Assembly (NCBI GenBank): GCA_963824935.1
Contig: CAWGRF010000011.1
Span: 112,209 to 176,208, forward strand
Reading direction: 5' to 3'
DNA length: 64,000 nucleotides
Source of the DNA: JACCZX01 sp963824935
GTDB lineage: Bacteria; Pseudomonadota; Gammaproteobacteria; Burkholderiales; Burkholderiaceae_F
The notes under the pieces were generated by a model that made no database searches, was not told the origin of the DNA, and worked only from the letters and a program-made list of their open reading frames with translations. Positions 48,392 through 60,101 of the stretch are shown here, piece after piece. A program made the translations under genes and the position numbers. The stretch's first letter is position 1; each line of letters opens with the position of its first letter.

Positions 48392-49072
48392 TTAAGCTCT
48401 TGTTGCCGCCAAAGTCACCACTAGCCCGTTGGGGTGCTCCAGTTCGTTTCCAATGATGTGAACGGTTCTGTATCCGTTTCTTGTCAGCATGTTGATCAAT
48501 GAGCCTAAAGTTGGCCAGAATGATTTCTTAGAGAGCCCGCTTAATGGATCACGTAGTCCCCCTTCTCCGTGCCATTTCCCTCTGAAGCCGTGCACTATTT
48601 TCTCGACCTCGTTCTCACCCGCATAGTGTGTCCAGATGAAAAGATTTGGGCTCACTTGCGCACATCTTTCAATGAGCGCCCAGGGCTCCGGGAGGTGGTA
48701 CAGCAGGCCCGAGCAAAACACGGCATCAAAATTCCCAAAAGCCAAGAGATCAAAGTCCTCTAAATTAGCTTCTACAAACTCGACCTTGTGAGTCCCAATG
48801 AGTCCTTGAACGAAGAGAGCTCTTTCGATATTTGAGGGTCGCCCTTCGGCTGCCACCACTCGCTTCACGGTAGGTTGGTTGGCTAAACCGAAACTGTGTC
48901 CCCCTTCGAGAGCACCTAGTTCCAAGATGGTGCTTGCGTTTGGGAAATAATGGAAAAACTGGGAGATGCGCCCATCGTTCATGGCGTCGAAGTGGCCGCC
49001 GTACTCCCTTCCATCGATCCAAAACTTTGTCACCCACGGTTTCCGACGCTCGAACTCATGTGCGATATCCAT
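48392..49072 (-). CDS. Class I SAM-dependent methyltransferase, low-GC
   Basis: 226 aa from ATG 49072 (MDIAHEFERRKPWVTKFWI). The SAM-binding motif I is ILELGALEGGHSFGLA; motif II-like AAEGRPSNIERA; then FDAVFCSGLLYHLPEPWALIER. It resembles TylF/DUF1698-type or sugar-cluster methyltransferases; the substrate is unknown. The region is visibly richer in A and T than all genes around it, with less biased codon use, suggesting horizontal acquisition. Divergent from the glycine riboswitch and gcvT. Confidence 0.75.
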   Translation of the reverse strand: MDIAHEFERRKPWVTKFWIDGREYGGHFDAMNDGRISQFFHYFPNASTILELGALEGGHSFGLANQPTVKRVVAAEGRPSNIERALFVQGLIGTHKVEFVEANLEDFDLLAFGNFDAVFCSGLLYHLPEPWALIERCAQVSPNLFIWTHYAGENEVEKIVHGFRGKWHGEGGLRDPLSGLSKKSFWPTLGSLINMLTRNGYRTVHIIGNELEHPNGLVVTLAATRA

Positions 49073-49154
49073 TTGCTGTACAGGTCTCCTTGAGCCCGGA
49101 AGGGATTCCGAAAACGCCCGCCCGTAGTTTGCTACGCTTCGCTTTCGCTCATAG

Positions 49155-49350
49155 CGCGACGCGGGAGAGCGTGACTCGGAGTCGAAGCTCCGGGTCACCG
49201 CCGAAGGCGCAAAGCCCGTAATCGCTCAGGTATCGAAAACCGCCTCGTGCGAGCGACTCTGGAGAGACCGTCGTTGAGTCGACGGCGCCGAAGGTGCAGC
49301 GAATCCGGCAACGGATTCCAAACTCTCAGGCACAAGGACAGAGGGGCGCG
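49155..49350 (+). ncRNA. Tandem glycine riboswitch
   Basis: Two glycine-aptamer-like units in tandem upstream of gcvT. Unit 1 (about 49155-49245) has GCGGGAGAGC, CGCCGAAGGCGCAA and CGCTCAGGTA with GAAAACCGCC. Unit 2 (about 49253-49350) has CTGGAGAGACCG, GCGCCGAAGGTGCAGC and CTCTCAGGCACAAGGACAG. The linker is short, as in known tandem switches. It should turn on the gcv genes when glycine is high. Confidence 0.9.
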
Positions 49351-49393
49351 AACCGACCGATCGTCGGTGCGCGAATCTTTGCTCCGGAGCCGC

Positions 49394-50470
49394 ATGCCGC
49401 TTAAACGTACTCCGCTTTACGAAACGCACGCCGCAGCCGGCGCGAAGCTCGTTGACTTCGGCGGCTGGGAAATGCCGCTTCATTACGGCTCGCAAATCGA
49501 GGAGCACCACGCGGTGCGGCGCGACGCCGGAATGTTCGACGTGTCGCACATGCGTCCGGTCGATATCAAGGGCGGCGACGGACGAGCGTTTCTGCGCACG
49601 CTCGTTGCGAACAATGTCGACAAGCTGACGCAGCCGGGCAAGGCGCTTTACTCGTGCATGTTGAACGAGGCGGGCGGCGTGATCGACGACTTGATCGTCT
49701 ACTTCCTGCGCGACGATTGGTTTCGCGTGGTCGCGAACGCATCGACTGCAGAAAAGGACGTGGCATGGATGCAGAAGGTAGCCGCGGATCGAGAATTCAA
49801 AGTCACGATCACGCCGCGCCATGACCTCGCGATGATTGCCCTGCAGGGGCCGAATTCGCGGGCGAAGTTCTGGCAAGTGCGTCCGGCTGCGCGCTCTACG
49901 GAGAGTCTGCAACCGTTCTTCGCCGCCGAGGTCGGTGACCTTCTCGTCGCGCGCACCGGTTATACCGGCGAAGATGGCTTCGAGATCATGCTGCCCGCTG
50001 GAGCGGTACCTCGACTGTGGGCCGATTTGAAGTCGGCAGGCGTCAAGGAAGCCGGCTTGGGCGCGCGCGACACACTCCGGCTCGAAGCCGGAATGAACCT
50101 GTACGGCCAGGACATGGATGAAACCGTGTCGCCTCTCGATGCCGGGCTTTCATGGACTGTCGATATGAAGACGCCGCGCGACTTTATCGGTCGCGATGCA
50201 CTCGAGCGGGGCGCGCGCAGAGCGTTCGTCGGCCTCAAGCTGCTCGACCGCGGCGTTTTGCGCTCGCACCAGAAAGTCATCACGCGGGCGGGCGACGGTG
50301 AGATCACCAGCGGCACGTTTTCGCCGACGATGGAGTGCTCGATCGCCATGGCTCGTGTACCGCGTGAAGTGAAGGTTGGCGATGCAGTGCAGGTTGATGT
50401 GCGCGGCAAACCGCTCAACGCACAGGTCGTCAAGGTGCCGTTCGTGCGCAACGGCAAGGTTTTGGTTTAA
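49394..50470 (+). CDS. gcvT: Glycine cleavage system T protein (aminomethyltransferase)
   Basis: Transfers the methylene group from lipoyl-H protein to THF, releasing ammonia. 358 aa. MPLKRTPLYETHAAAGAKLVDFGGWEMP at the start (positions 49394 onward), DAGMFDVSHM, GGVIDDLIVYF, TGYTGEDGFEI and TSGTFSPTMECSIAMA near the end. ATG 49394 lies about 44 nt downstream of the riboswitch; the open frame upstream overlaps the aptamer and is not coding. Confidence 0.97.
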   Translation: MPLKRTPLYETHAAAGAKLVDFGGWEMPLHYGSQIEEHHAVRRDAGMFDVSHMRPVDIKGGDGRAFLRTLVANNVDKLTQPGKALYSCMLNEAGGVIDDLIVYFLRDDWFRVVANASTAEKDVAWMQKVAADREFKVTITPRHDLAMIALQGPNSRAKFWQVRPAARSTESLQPFFAAEVGDLLVARTGYTGEDGFEIMLPAGAVPRLWADLKSAGVKEAGLGARDTLRLEAGMNLYGQDMDETVSPLDAGLSWTVDMKTPRDFIGRDALERGARRAFVGLKLLDRGVLRSHQKVITRAGDGEITSGTFSPTMECSIAMARVPREVKVGDAVQVDVRGKPLNAQVVKVPFVRNGKVLV

Positions 50471-50510
50471 CCGATCGCGGATCGCTGATGACCGACTAAG
50501 GGAGCTACAG

Positions 50511-50891
50511 ATGGAATTCCCCGAGAACCTGAAGTACACACAGACGCATGAATGGGCAAAGGTCGGCGACGACGGGCTGCTGTGGGTCGGCATCACCGAC
50601 GCCGCGCAGGACATGCTCGGCGACTTGGTGTTCATCGGTGACGTCAAGGTCGGACAAACCTTGAAAGCGGGCGAGACCGCGGGCGTTGTCGAATCGGTGA
50701 AAGCAGCGTCGGATATCTACGCGCCGGTCGACGGCGAGGTCATTGCGTTTAATGACGCGCTCGAAAGCGAGCCGCAGAAGTTGAACGCGAGCCCCTATGA
50801 CGCGTGGATCTTCAAGATGAAAACCGATGCGTCGCTCGATGGATTGTTGAACGCTCAGAAGTACCGTGCCAATGTCGATGCTGCGAAATAG
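50511..50891 (+). CDS. gcvH: Glycine cleavage system H protein
   Basis: Lipoyl carrier between P, T and L proteins. 126 aa; the lipoyl Lys is K64 in ESVKAASDIYAP. THEWAKVGDDG and GITDAAQDMLGDLVFI are standard. Good ribosome-binding site (GGGAG) before ATG 50511; 40 nt after gcvT. Confidence 0.97.
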   Translation: MEFPENLKYTQTHEWAKVGDDGLLWVGITDAAQDMLGDLVFIGDVKVGQTLKAGETAGVVESVKAASDIYAPVDGEVIAFNDALESEPQKLNASPYDAWIFKMKTDASLDGLLNAQKYRANVDAAK

Positions 50892-51346
50892 CGCTGCACT
50901 GTTGTTGAGCGCAGCGTCGCTGACGGCCGCCGCACAGCCGTCTCTGCCGACGTTCATGACCGGTTGTTGGGCGGGCGAGCATGCCGACTCGCCGTCGCTC
51001 ATCGTACGAAGTGTGGATGGCGCCCAAGGCCGATCGCATGCTCGGCGTCAGCCAAACCGTGCTTCCGAAAGGAACTGAGTTCGAGTTTTTGCGCATCGAG
51101 CGGACGGCCGGCAACGTCGACTACGTCGCGCAGCCGTCGGGACGGCCGCCAACACGTTTTCGTTTGGCAGATGCATCGGCAACGCACTCCGAATTTGCCA
51201 ATCCCGAGCACGACTTTCCGCAACGGATCCGCTACACGCGCGAAGGCGATCTGCTGCGCGCTGAAATTTCAGGCGGCAATCCGGCACGTCGTATCGAATT
51301 TCGCTTTCGCAAAGTCGCCTGCGAGAGCCTGACCAACACAAACTGA
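50872..51346 (+). CDS. DUF6265-like secreted protein (one frameshift)
   Basis: About 157 aa when bridged. The N-terminus (LRNSAALLLSAASLTAAAQ) is a signal peptide, then LPTFMTGCWAGEH in the first frame; the second frame has YEVWMAPKADRMLGVSQ, FEFLRIERTAGNVDYVAQPSG and NPEHDFPQRIRYTREGDLL. These blocks fit DUF6265. The frame changes by one extra base around 51001-51006. Start may be ATG 50872 or 50878; either overlaps the end of gcvH, so translation is coupled. Function unknown; odd guest in a gcv operon. Confidence 0.75.
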
Positions 51347-51354
51347 AGCGCACC

Positions 51355-54241
<2,887 letters not shown>

Positions 54242-54367
54242 GAACACTTGCATAACAGGACCGGCCCGGCTGGCCTGACCGGATCCATCGGTCCCGCAAG
54301 TCCAGTACGCGCATTGGTTTGAGCACGGCGCTTGCATCTTCTGGACGCAGCTGACGCCTGATTCCCT

Positions 54368-54397
54368 CTTGAAAATGCGATTCAGCGCCCCAATTTA
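54368..54397 (+). promoter_or_regulatory. Sigma-32 (RpoH) type heat-shock promoter
   Basis: CTTGAAA (54368-54374), a 13-nt spacer, and CCCCAATTTA (54388-54397) match the RpoH consensus CTTGAAA-N13-CCCCATNT well. It lies 74 nt upstream of the first hsp20 ATG. Direct sequence match; activity is inferred from the consensus. Confidence 0.82.
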
Positions 54398-54470
54398 AGT
54401 GCTATCGGCTCCGCTACTCGGAGTCGCATGCACTGCTGTAGGACCCAACGACCAAGAGGAGGATGATCGA

Positions 54471-54920
54471 ATGTTTGCATCGATGATGACCTACCCAAGT
54501 CTGTTCGGTGATTTGGATCGGCTTCGCCACGAGTTCGACGAACTCTACGGGTGGGCCGGATTGCCGACCAGCATCCGTTCAGCCGCGCCGGGGGCTTTTC
54601 CGGCAATCAATATCGGCAATACGCCGACCAGTGTCGAGATCTACGCGTTCGCGCCCGGTATCGATCCGAAGCAGATCGAACTGACGATCGATCGCGGCGT
54701 AATGACGATCGCCGGCGAAAGGCAATCGGCATTGCCGACCGAAGATGGCAAAGCCAACGTCTACGGCAACGAGCGTTTCGCCGGCCGTTTCCGTCGCGCG
54801 ATTAGCTTGCCGGAGGACACTGACCCGGCAAAAGTGGAGGCCAACTATCGCGACGGCGTGCTGCATGTCAGCGTCGGGCGGCGCGAATCCGCGCTGCCAA
54901 AGCGCATAACCGTTCAATAA
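54471..54920 (+). CDS. Hsp20/alpha-crystallin small heat-shock protein 1
   Basis: ATP-independent holdase chaperone, 149 aa. MFASMMTYPSLFGDLDRLRHEFDEL leads into an alpha-crystallin domain (EIYAFAPGIDPKQIELTIDRG ... RRAISLPEDTDPAKVEANYRDGVLHV) and a short tail. The C-terminal IxI-type motif is seen as ITV. Ribosome-binding site AAGAGGAGG precedes ATG 54471. First gene after the RpoH promoter. Confidence 0.93.
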   Translation: MFASMMTYPSLFGDLDRLRHEFDELYGWAGLPTSIRSAAPGAFPAINIGNTPTSVEIYAFAPGIDPKQIELTIDRGVMTIAGERQSALPTEDGKANVYGNERFAGRFRRAISLPEDTDPAKVEANYRDGVLHVSVGRRESALPKRITVQ

Positions 54921-54952
54921 GCTGCAAACGCGTAAGCAGAGGAGGATAGATC

Positions 54953-55414
54953 ATGAGTGACACCCAATTCGCTGAATCGACTCGGCAGGACGTTTCGCGT
55001 CAAGAATCGAACCGGCAAACTCCAACGCGGCCGGATGCGTCGCGGCAGAAGCCAACGCGTGAGGAACCGTCGCGGCGAGATGAACCGTCAATGACGCCGC
55101 GAGTCGATGTGCTTGAGGACGACACCGGCATCACGCTATTGGCCGATATGCCGGGCGTCTCGAAAGACGCGCTCGAGATCAAAGTTGAAGGCGAGTCGCT
55201 GTTGATCGAAGGCGCCGTCACTGCAGCGACGCCGCAAACGATGGAAGCGACGTATGCCGAAGTGCGTGTTCCGCGCTATCGCCGCAGCTTCACGCTAAGC
55301 CGCGAACTCGATACCGCGCGTATCGAGGCCCAGCTTAAAGACGGCGTACTTAAACTGCGGATTCCGAAGCAGGAGCAGGCACAACCACGTCGCATTTCGG
55401 TAAAGGTGACGTGA
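54953..55414 (+). CDS. Hsp20/alpha-crystallin small heat-shock protein 2
   Basis: 153 aa. An unusually hydrophilic N-terminal arm (about residues 1-45, rich in R, Q, T and E, with repeats such as TRPDASRQKPTREEPSR) precedes the alpha-crystallin domain (DDTGITLLADMPGVSKDALEIKVEGE ... LSRELDTARIEAQLKDGVLKLRIPK). AGAGGAGG lies before the ATG, 32 nt after hsp20-1. The pair probably co-assembles, as IbpA/IbpB-like pairs do (inference). Confidence 0.93.
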   Translation: MSDTQFAESTRQDVSRQESNRQTPTRPDASRQKPTREEPSRRDEPSMTPRVDVLEDDTGITLLADMPGVSKDALEIKVEGESLLIEGAVTAATPQTMEATYAEVRVPRYRRSFTLSRELDTARIEAQLKDGVLKLRIPKQEQAQPRRISVKVT

Positions 55415-55485
55415 AACGGTGATCTGTCATCGGCGAACTGTGTAAGACACGCTTCCGCACCCATTTGTCGTGATTGAAGTTGAGG

Positions 55486-55518
55486 GCGGGCGCTGGCTAC
55501 AGGCCGGCGCCCGCTTTT
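55486..55518 (+). terminator. Rho-independent terminator of the hsp20 operon
   Basis: GCGGGCGCTGGC (55486-55497) pairs with GCCGGCGCCCGC (55503-55514) across a 5-nt loop (one G-U pair), followed by TTTT. It closes the hsp20 unit, and the duplicated gcvP sequence begins only 4 nt after the T-run. Confidence 0.85.
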
Positions 55519-55521
55519 CGT

Positions 55522-56229
55522 CCGTATCTGCCTGGCAATGGCGCCGATCGCGGAATTGGTATGGTCAGCGCCGCCGAGTTCGGCAGCGCAAGCATCCTGC
55601 CGATCTCATGGATGTACATCACGATGATGGGCCGCGACGGGCTGAAGCGCGCAACACAGGTGGCGCTGCTGAACGCCAACTACATCGCGAAAAAACTTGC
55701 GCCGCATTTTCCGACGCTGTACGCCGGCCGCAACGGCTACGTCGCGCACGAATGCATTCTGGATTTACGGCCGTTGAAGGAATCGAGCGGAATCTCGGCC
55801 GAAGATGTCGCGAAGCGGCTGATGGACTATGGCTTTCACGCGCCGACATTGTCGTTCCCGGTGGCCGGCACGTTAATGGTCGAGCCGACCGAATCGGAAC
55901 CGAAGGTCGAGCTCGATCGCTTTATCGACGCGATGATCGCGATTCGCGAAGAGATACGCGCGGTCGAAAGCGGCGAGGTCGATCGCGACGACAATCCGCT
56001 ACGAAATGCGCCGCACACCGCTGCGATGGTTACTGCCGAAAATTGGGAGCACGACTACACGCGCGAGCGAGCGGCTTTCCCGGTGGCGTCGTTGAAGCGG
56101 CACAAGTACTGGCCACCGGTGGGCAGAGTCGACAACGCTTACGGCGATCGCAACATCATGTGTTCATGCGTGCCGATGTCTGCGTACACGACCGACGCGG
56201 CCGAGTCGGCGGCCAGGGTCGAGGGATAA
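55522..56229 (+). pseudogene. gcvP: Partial second copy of gcvP (3' quarter)
   Basis: The segment aligns without gaps to 53543-54199 of the full gcvP over 657 nt and codes YLPGNGADRGIGMVSAAEF ... AYGDRNIMCSCVPM, then diverges (SAYTTDAAESAARVEG) to a stop. The first 68 nt are identical; beyond that roughly one base in ten differs, many silent, and the protein differs at about 17 of 219 positions. It lacks the N-terminal three quarters and the PLP lysine, so it cannot be an active P protein. No promoter or start of its own is evident. Confidence 0.92.
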
Positions 56230-56290
56230 AGCTCGTCTGCGCTCTCTGCCGGCGCAAACTGCCGGCAGCGAGCGTCAGGTGAGAGCGGTG

Positions 56291-56335
56291 TCGATCCGGC
56301 TCAGTGCAGTGCAGTCTCGATCCGGCTCAGCGCAG
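56291..56335. repeat. 19-bp direct repeat at the 3' end of the DUF937 gene
   Basis: TCGATCCGGCTCAGTGCAG (56291-56309) and TCGATCCGGCTCAGCGCAG (56317-56335) differ at one base. The second copy codes the LSRIE end of the DUF937-like protein; the first lies partly beyond its stop, suggesting a small tandem duplication that set the present C-terminus. Confidence 0.6.
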
Positions 56336-57303
56336 CTTGTTCATCTTCGCTGACGACAGTGCCGCCGATTCCGAGGAAGCCGCCTTCCTTCGACGCTTCG
56401 GCGGTCGCCTTTGCGACGTTGCGCACAGCCGCCCGGAACGGTTCGGCGTCGGCCGGTGATTTCTTGGCAACCGCAGCCCCCGCTTCGGTGATCAATCGGG
56501 TCAAGCGCGTCCTTATCCTTGGCCAGCCCCTTAACCGATGTCAGCGCGGTTTCGGTCAGGCCCGCGCCGAAGGCCGCTGATAGCAGCGGCGAAGCGGGCG
56601 CAGCGCGCACCGTGTCGAGCAGTGCAGCCTCCGCGGACTTGACCTCCTTGATTGCGCCGAACGGTCCAGAGAGATCCGAGCTCGCGACCATCAGCAGCGC
56701 CGCGGACGGTGCGGCCGCTATCTTCGACCAGTCGCTGCCATAGGCAGCGATCAGCCGCTCGGCCTCGTTGCCCGCGGTCGTCGCCTGGTTGACCAGCGCC
56801 ATCGTTTCCCGGTTGGCCGGATTGTCCGCGAACTCAGTCGTCTGGCGGCTGAGCATCGACGCGAGTCCGGCGGCGTCGAGGTTATCGGTCTTGATTGCCT
56901 TGCCGACCACGCCGGCCAAGGCGGGAGCCACCAGGCCGAGCAACGGCGCCACGTTGAAGCCGAGCGCCTTCGACAGACTCGCGCCGATCGCGTTAGCGCC
57001 CGGCCCCAGCAGCGAAGAAACGAGACCGCCGCCGGCGCTGCCACCACTCATGAAGTTGCTGACCAGGCTGCCGAGGCTGCCGAAGCCGCCGAACATGCCG
57101 CCGCTATCCTGCGGCAACGTTTTCAGCAACGACTCCGCACCGCTCGTAGTGCTAGCCATCTTTGCCATGCTGTTCATCAGAAGCGGGCCGGTTGCCGAGA
57201 CGCCCCGAGTGATGGCGGACGGATCAGTGCCGAGTGCCCTGCCGAGCGCATCGACCACTTCGGGGTTGACGATTGAATTAAGAGAATCCATCAAATTGGT
57301 CAT
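56301..57303 (-). CDS. DUF937-like protein (one frameshift)
   Basis: About 333 aa when bridged. ATG 57303 (MTNLMDSLNSIVNPEVVDALGRAL) has GGAGG 9 nt upstream. The N-terminal half shows the DUF937 pattern: ALGTDPSAITRGVSATGPLLMNSM, then a Gly-rich stretch (GGMFGGFGSLGSLVSNFMSGG) and LGFNVAPLLGLVAPALAGVVG. The C-terminal half is helical (FADNPANRETMALVNQ). The break is at 56503-56504: CTTG read as CTG gives DKDALTRLITEAGAAVAKKS. Function unknown. Confidence 0.72.
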
Positions 57304-57576
57304 TGGAGTGCCTCCGGTTGCTGGAGTGAGGCGGGTGAACCTGCGCGGCGGACTCAGCTTTGGGCTCGCCGGCGTGCGCGCAGGATGATTCGTCATTGAG
57401 ACACAGATTTCTTTCGGCGCAATGACTGACGCAATTTAAGCCTGCGGGCGGTGTCGTGCGATCACGTGCACGCGGGTGAGTGCTTGTGCGCATGACCCTC
57501 GCTGATACCGAGCGCGCGTAACCGCGCGTCGCCGCTTGCGGGTAAGCTCGCGCGCTTAGTTTTTGGGGGAGAGGCA

Positions 57577-58476
57577 GTGAAAAAATTTCTCAAGTGGATC
57601 GGTGTTGTCGTCGCACTGCTGGTAATCGCCGGCATCGGCCTGGTGGTCGCGGCCAATCTGCTGTTCGAACGCAAGCGCGAGCGGGTCATCAAGGTCGACG
57701 TCAAGGCAGTACCCGTCGTTGCCGACGCCGCTGCACTGGAACGCGGCAAGTATCTATTCGCGTCGCGCGGCTGTGGTGATTGTCACGGCGCAAACGGCGC
57801 CGGCCGCGCCTTTATCAACGAACCCGAGGGCGGCTTCTACGTTCGGTCGCCGAACATCACGCCGGCGGGCGTGGTGGGCGCGTACACCGAGCGTGACTGG
57901 GTGCGTGCGATCCGCCACGGTGTGAAGCCCGACGGACGGCCGCTGTTCATCATGCCGAGCGAGGACTACAACCGCTTTACGGATCGCGACGTCGCAGCGC
58001 TGATCGCGTATGCGCGCAGCCTCCCTGCTGTGAGTTCAGGCAGCGCCGAGTTCCGTGTGCCGTTGCCGGTAAAGGCGCTCTACGCCGTCGGCGTCGTCAA
58101 GGATTCGGCGGAGAAGATCGACCACAGCCTGCCGCCGGCGTCGCCAGTGCCCGAGGGTGCGACGCCCGAGCATGGCAAGTACGTCGCAAATCTCTGCATC
58201 GGCTGTCACGGCGAAGGTCTGTCCGGCGGCAAGATTCCCGGTGGTCCGCCGAATTGGCCGGCCGCGTCCAACCTGACTCCCGGTCAGGGAACGGTGCTGA
58301 CGGTCTACGACAGTGCCGACAAGTTCAAGGCGATGTTTCGCAGCGGCAAACGCCCGGACGGTAGCGCGATCGCGGTGATGCCGTTCGAGACGCTGCGCGA
58401 AATCAACGACACCGACGTTATGGCGCTGTACGCGTATCTGAAACAGTTGCCGCCGCGGCCTGCCGGCGGTCGCTAG
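57577..58476 (+). CDS. Membrane-anchored dihaem cytochrome c
   Basis: 299 aa. An N-terminal helix (IGVVVALLVIAGIGLVVAANLL) anchors the protein, with the rest periplasmic. Two haem-binding sites: CGDCHGANG near residue 65 and CIGCHGEGL near residue 207; likely Met ligands lie in FIMPSEDYN and VMPFETLR. It resembles cytochrome subunits of membrane alcohol/aldehyde or gluconate dehydrogenases, but no dehydrogenase is next to it. GGGGGAGAGG precedes the start. Confidence 0.9.
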   Translation: MKKFLKWIGVVVALLVIAGIGLVVAANLLFERKRERVIKVDVKAVPVVADAAALERGKYLFASRGCGDCHGANGAGRAFINEPEGGFYVRSPNITPAGVVGAYTERDWVRAIRHGVKPDGRPLFIMPSEDYNRFTDRDVAALIAYARSLPAVSSGSAEFRVPLPVKALYAVGVVKDSAEKIDHSLPPASPVPEGATPEHGKYVANLCIGCHGEGLSGGKIPGGPPNWPAASNLTPGQGTVLTVYDSADKFKAMFRSGKRPDGSAIAVMPFETLREINDTDVMALYAYLKQLPPRPAGGR

Positions 58477-58533
58477 TCGGAGCGGGGCGGTCCGGCGTCG
58501 CTCAACGCGGCGCTCGCTCGTCAGGCGCGTCAC

Positions 58534-59949
58534 TTACACGACCGCGTTTCGCCTCGCTGCCTCCCGGTACCACATCGCGCTGAGCTTGGGGGTGCGCTTC
58601 TGCGTCTTGAAGTCGACGTATACCAACCCGAAGCGCGTGCCGTAGCCGTCGGTCCACTCGAAGTTGTCCATCGCGCTCCATACGAAGTTGCCCTTGACCG
58701 GCACGCCCTCGGCGGTCGCGCGCTGCAGCTGCGCCATGGCGTTTCGCAGATACATCACGCGGTCGGCGTCGTAGACGTTGCCGTCGGGCGCTATCTCGTC
58801 GCTCGCAGCGCAACCGTTCTCGGTGATGTAGATCTCCTTCGGTTTCCAGATCGAGTCCGTCAGGCGCGGAGCCCAGTACAGCACCTCGGGAGAGAACGTG
58901 TGCCACGACGAGAACATCTTCGGGTGCGAAACGTTCATAGGCACTTGGCGGTAGCCCGGAGCTTGATCGCTGGCCATCACGTACATCCTGGGTATGTAGA
59001 CGTTGATGCCGATGAAGTCCAACGGTGAGGCGATGATCCGCAAGTCCTCATCGGTGAATTTCGGTGCGTCCTTGCCGGCTTCCTTCAAATACGAATCGCT
59101 GTACTTGCCCGTCTGCATAACGTCCAGGAACCGCGCGTTCAGATGGCGCGTGGCGGTTTCTGCTGCTTTGACATGTTCAGGTGAGTCGATCACCGGCACG
59201 CCGCAGAACATCACTTCCGCCGGTCCGACCTTCGTGCCCCTGCGTCCCATCGCACGGATGGCTTGCACCGACATGCCGTGAGCGAGGACGGCATGATGCG
59301 CGACCTGATTCAGTGCTCCCTGCTCGAGCTTCAGACCCGGTGCAAGTTCGATGCTGTGCTTCTTTCCCTGGACCACCACTTCGACTCCGCGGTGGCCCAT
59401 ATCAACGAAGTTCTGAAACTCGTTTAGCGTGAAGAAGTGCCTGACGCGGTCGCTTAGATTCTTCGCGACGTAACCTGCATACTCCGCGAACGCTTTCGAT
59501 GTTTCACGCGATTGCCAGCCGCCTTTGTCCTGCAACGCTTGCGGCAGATCCCAGTGGTAGAGCGTCGCGAACGGCGCAATGCCGGCGCGCAGCAACTCGT
59601 CCACCAGGCGACTGTAGAAATCGAGGCCCTTCGGATTCGGCTGTCCGGTGCCGTTCGGGAAGATGCGCGGCCATGAGATAGAGAACCGATACGCGTTCGC
59701 GCCCATGTCCTTCATCAGCTTCACGTCTTCCTTGTAGCGACGGTAGTGGTCGTTCGCCACGTCGCCGGTGTCGCCGTTCTTGATCTTTCCCGGCGTGTGC
59801 GCGTATGTGTCCCAGATCGATTTGCCCTTGCCGTCCGCGTCCGGCGAACCTTCGATCTGGTACGCGGACGTCGCGAGGCCCCAGTAGAACCCTTTCGGGA
59901 ATCTGGGCGGCGCGGGCCTTGACTTGGCCCGTTCGTCCTCATCTCGCAT
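58534..59949 (-). CDS. GH1 family beta-glucosidase
   Basis: Glycoside hydrolase family 1 (beta/alpha) barrel, 471 aa. GFYWGLATSAYQIEGSPDADGKG at the start, YRFSISWPRIFPNGTG, LYHWDLPQAL, the nucleophile site YITENG and NFEWTDGYGTRFGLVYVD. The acid/base motif, normally T-x-N-E-P, reads TLNEFQNF: the Glu is kept but Pro is Phe. No signal peptide, so cytoplasmic. Substrate not defined. Confidence 0.93.
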   Translation of the reverse strand: MRDEDERAKSRPAPPRFPKGFYWGLATSAYQIEGSPDADGKGKSIWDTYAHTPGKIKNGDTGDVANDHYRRYKEDVKLMKDMGANAYRFSISWPRIFPNGTGQPNPKGLDFYSRLVDELLRAGIAPFATLYHWDLPQALQDKGGWQSRETSKAFAEYAGYVAKNLSDRVRHFFTLNEFQNFVDMGHRGVEVVVQGKKHSIELAPGLKLEQGALNQVAHHAVLAHGMSVQAIRAMGRRGTKVGPAEVMFCGVPVIDSPEHVKAAETATRHLNARFLDVMQTGKYSDSYLKEAGKDAPKFTDEDLRIIASPLDFIGINVYIPRMYVMASDQAPGYRQVPMNVSHPKMFSSWHTFSPEVLYWAPRLTDSIWKPKEIYITENGCAASDEIAPDGNVYDADRVMYLRNAMAQLQRATAEGVPVKGNFVWSAMDNFEWTDGYGTRFGLVYVDFKTQKRTPKLSAMWYREAARRNAVV

Positions 59950-60101
59950 CGTTGGCCTGTGACGTGGCTTCCATCCTGCGAATGTTTACAGCTGCGCTTA
60001 ATTTACTAAATGCCTGTTGCAACGTGCTTGCGTTACCGTCTCCGGAGCGATACTGACAAGCGCATGACACTTTCCGTTGTGAGCTTGTTAGCGTCGACTC
60101 C

